Assembly (NCBI GenBank): GCA_008360975.2 | Contig: CM039183.1 | Coordinates: forward strand, 9,389,762-9,453,761 | Origin: Lichenostomus cassidix | Lineage: Eukaryota; Chordata; Aves; Passeriformes; Meliphagidae | Direction of reading: 5' to 3' | DNA length: 64,000 nucleotides | The notes under the pieces: generated by a model | Told to the model about the DNA's origin: nothing | The model's input: the letters and a program-made list of their open reading frames with translations, nothing else | The model's database searches: none | Made by a program: the position numbers and the translations under genes | In this document: positions 59,390-64,000 of the stretch, piece by piece | Layout of the letters: each line of letters opens with the position of its first letter | Position numbering within the stretch: position 1 is the stretch's first letter

Positions 59390-59640
59390 CCGCAGAGGTC
59401 CTGAGCGCCGCCGTGGCCGCAGCTCCCTCCCCGGGGCCGGGCGCTGTCCCCATCCCGCCCGCCTGGAGCCTTAACCCGGCGGAGATCGGCACCTCCTCGC
59501 CCGGAGTGGAGCTCCCGGGAATGGTGTGAGGAGGAGCAACGTGCCCAGAGCCCACCGAGAGCTGCCTGCCCTGGCATCTCCCTGACTGACGGGCGCGGGC
59601 AGAGGAGTGGGGCTGGGAGCGACCGCTCGCCCTTTCTTGG
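59390..59640 (+). other. GC- and CpG-rich patch inside the 3' UTR
   Basis: A sharply bounded CpG-rich segment (GAGCGCCGCCGTGGCCGC, CCCCGGGGCCGGGCG, ACCCGGCGGAGATCGG, CTCGCCCGGAG) in an otherwise AU-rich UTR. It produces long spurious minus-strand frames. It may be a structured RNA segment, a regulatory island or a local GC-biased drift patch. Confidence 0.6.
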
Positions 59641-61341
59641 AGCATTTCTCCTCCCCTCTCCCACCTCACTGTGCTAAGTGCTGAAAAAGGCGACTTCAGT
59701 ATTACTGCAGTGAAGCTCATCTCGTACCTGCACTGGATGGACCTTGATATCCATTGCTGTCGAAACTGGAGCCACTCGTGTGACACCACTTGGCATCTCG
59801 TATAGAGTTGGGTTCTTGTATCAACTGCGTTACCTGCTTTACACTTTATAGACCCGTTTTACAACGAGTATACAGACACAGCTTTCTATGCATGGTCCCC
59901 TCCCCCGTAACACCTGAGAAGTCTTCTTACTGCACCGATAGCTTTTTTGGTTTTTTTTCCTAAGTTCGTTGTGGTGTACATTTAATTTAAAAAGAAAAAA
60001 AATGTTTGCAATGTATCATGCCTATTGCTGAAGTTGCTATGGCATTTTAGTTTTCCAATGGTACTTTAGTTGTCGAGTGCCGGTTACAACCTATATTGTT
60101 GACATGCCTATGGCTTCTTTAGGAATAACTTTTATATTTATTTAAGAAATTTTAAATTATGTTTTACGTCATTTGGCAATATTCAGTCAGTTCTGCTCCC
60201 TTCTTGTCATGGATGAAATTGGGTCTTGCCTGCCTTTTTAAGGAGGCAGCTTTTTATAAATTGGCACTTTAAAACGGGCCATATATATTTATTAGTATAT
60301 AGATAGATGTAACATAGATATGCACACAGACACAGGATGAGAGCAAATAGATTTTTGCAATGAAGGAACTCCTAATGGAAATGAAATGCATCATGTGCAG
60401 CTGCGAAAGGCGCTTCTGGCTCCCAATTCATCTGCCAGGGAGAGATGGGGCTGGGGGAGGAGGGAGGACACTGGCTCGGGGGGGTGGGTTTGCTTTCTTC
60501 TTTTTCCCAAGCTGAGCTCTGTGAAGCCCTGGGATGCTGATGGATTTGCAGTCATTACACAGACTAAAGAGAAAGTAAGTTATTGCTTCAAACAGCAAAC
60601 CATTGACCAAGTGTAGCTTTAGGGACCAGGGGAAGGGAGGGTGGGAGGAGGGGGACAGCTCTGGCTCCCACCCAGCCCTTGTTCCACAGCAATCCTCAGC
60701 CCTTGCAGGAGAACCCACAGCCCTGCCTGACCCTGCACCTCGAGTACCTGGGAACACATCCTGCACAAACCTGGAACAACACCAGGCTCAAACGGGAATC
60801 TTAGCCTTATCGTGGTTAAAAACTGATTTGCTGCCTGGTTTTTGGGATTACTTATGTAATTACTCAAATTATTCAAATACCACCTGCTAGGTATAGCTCC
60901 CATCAGTGCCATTTTTGGACGCCTGTGCTGTTAAGTGGGGTCAGTTGCAGTTTTTGTATCCAGAGAGCAGGAGCCGAGCTCTAAATCCACTTTGCCACTT
61001 CTGGGCAGTGTCTGTAGCTCCTTGGTGCTGAAGTGTGTGTCCTGTGCAGAATCCATTCAGGAATCCCATAGGACAAAAACGTACTTGACTCATGGGACTC
61101 AGCAGAAGATTGGGAAGGGCTGAGCTGTGGCTTTCTCCCTGCACAGTCACTGACTGTCTCTAGCTGGGCTTGTGCCATGGTCCCAACAGCAGCCATGCAT
61201 GGAATTTCTCTGAGACCTACACCAGGGATGGAGATTGACATTAACGTGCAATGAAGTGACAAGATGGGAGCAGAATAAGAGAGCTTTGGATTTGAAGTGA
61301 TTTTTTTTCATAAATTATTTATTCTTTTTTTTTTTTTCTTC

Positions 61342-61349
61342 TGTAAATA
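61342..61349 (+). promoter_or_regulatory. Pumilio response element (UGUAAAUA)
   Basis: A perfect match to the UGUANAUA consensus of PUM1/PUM2, followed directly by UAUUUAUUUUAUUG, an AU-rich context that favours accessibility. Confidence 0.55.
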
Positions 61350-62484
61350 TATTTATTTTATTGTGAAGCTAACAACATCTGGATTGTAACATGTACAGAA
61401 TGTATGGTAGGAATGTATCCTCTTGTAGGAATGTAAATCTGTATGAAAAAGGGTATGGGAGCCAGATTCAGAAAGAATGAATTGAGTTCCAGTCAGGATA
61501 TGCATGGATCACAGGATTATTTTCTTCCTACACTCTTTTTCTAATATGGGTCTGGTTGTTTGAAATATGCAAAAAAAGGTATGGAGGAGGGACAGGCTTA
61601 TGTTCAAAATTAGTCCTAATCAGGCTCCTACCCCCACTGGCTTCTTGAGAGGGGCCTCCCTTGGCACGCTACTGGAATCTGCCACCAAAGGCAGGAGCAA
61701 ATGCAATCATCTCCGTCATGCTGGCCTGGGAAAGCTTTAGAAAAGATTATTTTTTTCCCTTATTTTTTAAACACCCATGGGAGGCCCAGCAGAAGTCCCT
61801 GGGGCTGGAGGCTCACAGAAGGTGGCAGGATGTTCCCTCCAGCCCCAGGAGTTGTGCCAGAGCTGTCCTTGTGTCCTTGCCCGGAGGTAGGGCCGGGCGG
61901 GAAGTTCTGACTGGCTCTGTGTGTCTGACCAGCCTGTCCTGGGGCTGTTTGTCCAGCCAGCCAGTCCTGGGGCTCCACAGTCCCTCCGGAGCCCAGCAGG
62001 ACCTCACAGCCCTGGGAGCAAAGGAAAGGAAACTTCCCTCTTGGAGAGAGCGGCTTCACAGCGCCGTCTGTCCGTCTGTCCGGTGTCCGCCCGGCCCCTC
62101 CTGCAGCCAGCTGGGAGAGCAAGACAGCAAAGCCACCAACCGAAGCAATCACTGGCAGGAGAAATTCAGACCTTGTGCAAGGTAATTTGGTTTTTCCTCA
62201 ATGCTGTGTGGTAAGAGCCTGGGTTATTCAAAGCTGATAAGTTTGAATCCAAAGTTTACACTTAATTACCATTAAATTGAGTAAATTGCGATGGGTCCTG
62301 TCTGACAAATGGTTTAATTCATTCTGGCATGTTTTGAACTTTTTGTTCTTGTTACAGGGTTTCTTTTGGTTTGGTTTTGTTCTTTTTTTCTCCCCCTCCC
62401 TCCCCAATCAGGTTTCAGTATCCTGCTTCTGTGCAAGTTGCTTTCAGTATTCTATTAATTAATGAATGAGACTGAACATTTTAA

Positions 62485-62490
62485 AATAAA
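62485..62490 (+). terminator. SERTAD2: Internal poly(A) signal AATAAA
   Basis: A canonical hexamer with a T-rich downstream stretch (TTCTTTTTTTAAG). It could give a transcript about 450 bases shorter than the distal site. Confidence 0.45.
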
Positions 62491-62657
62491 TTAGTTCTTT
62501 TTTTAAGCACTTTTTTCTTTTTCTGAAAATAAGCCTAATGCAAGTTCTGGAACCTCTTTAAAAACACATATTGCAGATAAAATCCCAATCTCAACTCCTA
62601 TCTAGTTCTGAGCGTATTCCATACTAGTGCCTGCAAAGGCCAAGATTCTGGAAAAGG

Positions 62658-62665
62658 TGTAAATA
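62658..62665 (+). promoter_or_regulatory. Pumilio response element (UGUAAAUA)
   Basis: The second perfect UGUANAUA site. It lies between the internal and the distal poly(A) signals, so choice of site would include or exclude it. Confidence 0.55.
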
Positions 62666-62713
62666 GTGTGACATGTTCAGTGCATGGTTGTTTGAACAGG
62701 GCTTGTTATTGTC

Positions 62714-62758
62714 AAAAAAAAAAAAAAAAAAGGAAAAAAAAAGAAAAAAAGAAAAAAG
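62714..62758 (+). repeat. A-rich tract in the distal 3' UTR
   Basis: An A18 run is followed by A runs broken by G. A genomically encoded A tract here can prime oligo-dT and mimic a transcript end in cDNA data. Confidence 0.85.
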
Positions 62759-62935
62759 GCTGTATTTCCCCTTCCCCTCCCACAGACCTTAGAGCTGTGC
62801 CTTTTCTATGCAATATTACAGACATCTGAAACCAGATTACTGTATTCACATGTAGGTATGGGCTGTAATCAAAAAAACAATTGGACAAATGTACATGGAA
62901 ATGAGCAGTCTTACTTTTGTAGTTTTATATTATAC

Positions 62936-62954
62936 AATAAACAATTAAAATAAA
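62936..62954 (+). terminator. SERTAD2: Distal poly(A) signal cluster of SERTAD2
   Basis: Three hexamers lie in 19 bases: AATAAA at 62,936-62,941, ATTAAA at 62,944-62,949 and AATAAA at 62,949-62,954. A GT/T-rich stretch (TTTGTTCTTTCC) follows as the downstream element. AT-rich UTR composition ends here and GC-rich sequence begins, which supports this as the main gene end. Confidence 0.8.
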
Positions 62955-62974
62955 TCCTGGCTTTGTTCTTTCCC

Positions 62975-63400
62975 TCCACGGAGAGGGCAATCAGGGGGAG
63001 ACAAGACCCCATGAGGGCTGCAGGAAGGAGGGTTGGTGGCAAGGGACAGGGGAGGGACAGCCCGGTCTCATGCCACTTTTCCTGACAGAATAAAAGAATT
63101 ATCACCTTATGCCAGGCCTGTTCCTGGCGTGAGGCTTTTGTCCCCAGCACAGAGGTGCCCGTGGTGGCCGAGTCCTGCTGTGGTCGCTCCTGGACTGTGT
63201 GGTGAGGGATGCTCGGCTCTGAGCTGAGCCCGGGGCTGTGAGCACCTTCCCGGGGAGCTGCCAGGCTGCTCCAGAGCGGGACCTGCCGGCTAGTGACACA
63301 CAGAATGCGCTGTCCCTCGGGGCATTGAATCCCAGCAGGAAACACCTGATACCTTAAGCCACCGCTTCATTTATCAGTGCCCTCCTCTCCTCCCGGTGCC
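62975..63400. other. Post-gene segment without a recognisable gene
   Basis: GC content rises after the poly(A) cluster. An isolated AATAAA at 63,089-63,094 could serve as a minor read-through site. No coding or RNA gene was recognised. Confidence 0.5.
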
Positions 63401-64000
63401 TGGTGCTTTCAGGGCCAGCCAGGAGGGACATCTCACCTCTGCCTTTGGCTCAAGCCTTGTGTGACTTCGTGCAGCCCCGCAGCGCTCTGGGCACATGAGT
63501 CACCCTGCCTCGCACACCCACGGGAGCACGGCTGCTCCATTTTGGATTGCCAGCGAACCGAGAGCCAGAGGGAAGAGCAGCAGTCCGTGCCCGGCCCGCC
63601 GTGCCGCTCGCAGCATCACCCGGCTGCAGGGAGCTGGCTCGCCTTACGGCGCTGCCCGCGGGCTCCGCACCAGCTGCCGCCCGGGGACAAATGGCCGCGG
63701 GAAACGCAAAGAAAGGAGAAGTGCGAGAATTAAAGGCGGCCCCGGGATCGAATTTCTGCCTGCTCAGCAGGGGTGAAGCGCACCCGGGGCTGCGGCGCGA
63801 ACCCTTCCCGGCGGCTCGGCTCCCGTGCGGACACGGCCAGCTGCTGCTGCGCTGACCCGAGGCACGGCCGGCCGAGATGCCGCTGCTGCACCCCGAAGCT
63901 GCTCCGCTTTTGTTGCCACCTACCTTTTAAGAGCTTATTTCCTCACTTGTGACTTGTCAGCGAGCTGCCTCCAGCGCAGAACGCCAAGGCTCGGCACGGA
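63401..64000. promoter_or_regulatory. CpG-rich patch at the right edge
   Basis: CpG density is high between about 63,570 and 63,900 (GCCCGCCGTGCCGCTCG, GGCTGCGGCGCGAACC, CGGCCGGCCGAG). It may be a small CpG island serving a nearby transcript or an enhancer. The frames through it, up to about 118 codons, have the A/R/P/G-rich composition of translated CpG islands and no domain, so I do not call a protein. A minus-strand donor-like AAG|GTAGGT occurs near 63,925. The feature may continue beyond the window. Confidence 0.4.

Larger units (their letters stand above)
58402..62965 (+). other. SERTAD2: SERTAD2 3' untranslated region
   Basis: From the stop codon to just past the poly(A) signal cluster at 62,936-62,954, about 4.5 kb. 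It is largely AU-rich with many ATTTA/TATTTAT words (for example 60,130-60,160, 60,285-60,300 and 61,310-61,365), U-runs and UGUA words, as expected of a long, regulated UTR. It contains two perfect Pumilio sites, an internal AATAAA and one GC-rich patch. Reading frames on either strand here are not genes. A long 3' UTR is typical of SERTAD2 in vertebrates. The cleavage position is inferred. Confidence 0.8.

Noticed and set aside
59178..59789. 203-codon minus-strand frame
   Set aside because: It lies in the SERTAD2 3' UTR and is caused by the GC-rich patch. No domain is visible.
63377..63855. Overlapping frames of 93-118 codons at the right edge
   Set aside because: Typical translations of a CpG-rich region in three frames, with no domain and no splice-consistent structure.

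Overview
The window looks like a stretch of bird nuclear genome, most likely from a neoavian or passerine bird. Three things support this. It contains CR1 LINE fragments, including one intact-looking CR1 3' end. Transposon content is very low. It also carries one single-coding-exon vertebrate gene whose protein is recognisable over its whole length. I see no bacterial, organellar or viral gene organisation. Almost every open reading frame in the window is chance, simple sequence or CpG-island translation.

Layout. Positions 1 to about 40,400 are gene-free. They hold AT-rich unique DNA, microsatellites, an old degraded CR1 with part of its reverse transcriptase (about 15,598-16,285), a short younger CR1 3' end (about 21,045-21,124), several palindromic sites and CpG-retaining pockets that may be distal regulatory elements. 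Positions 40,430-42,200 are a CpG island with its AT-rich shore. It is the obvious promoter for the downstream gene and offers at least three good splice donors (after 40,879, 41,668 and 42,059). A 15.8 kb intron follows if the 41,668 donor is used. It ends at a textbook acceptor at 57,451-57,452. The coding exon starts there: SERTAD2 (TRIP-Br2), 314 codons, 57,457-58,401, plus strand. An AU-rich 3' UTR of about 4.5 kb runs to a cluster of polyadenylation signals at 62,936-62,954. After that comes a short intergenic segment, then a second, smaller CpG-rich patch at the right edge.

Function. The window is essentially one regulatory domain serving one gene. SERTAD2 is a small nuclear/cytoplasmic transcriptional co-regulator linked to E2F/DP and PHD-bromodomain proteins. 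The sequence suggests heavy post-transcriptional control: a very weak start-codon context, minimal upstream ORFs in the likely 5' leader (one created by the splice junction itself), a long AU-rich 3' UTR with two perfect Pumilio sites, and clustered poly(A) signals.

I did not find an undescribed multi-gene system. The most specific new observation is the predicted AUG-stop element formed across the exon 1/exon 2 junction, 9 nt upstream of the SERTAD2 start.
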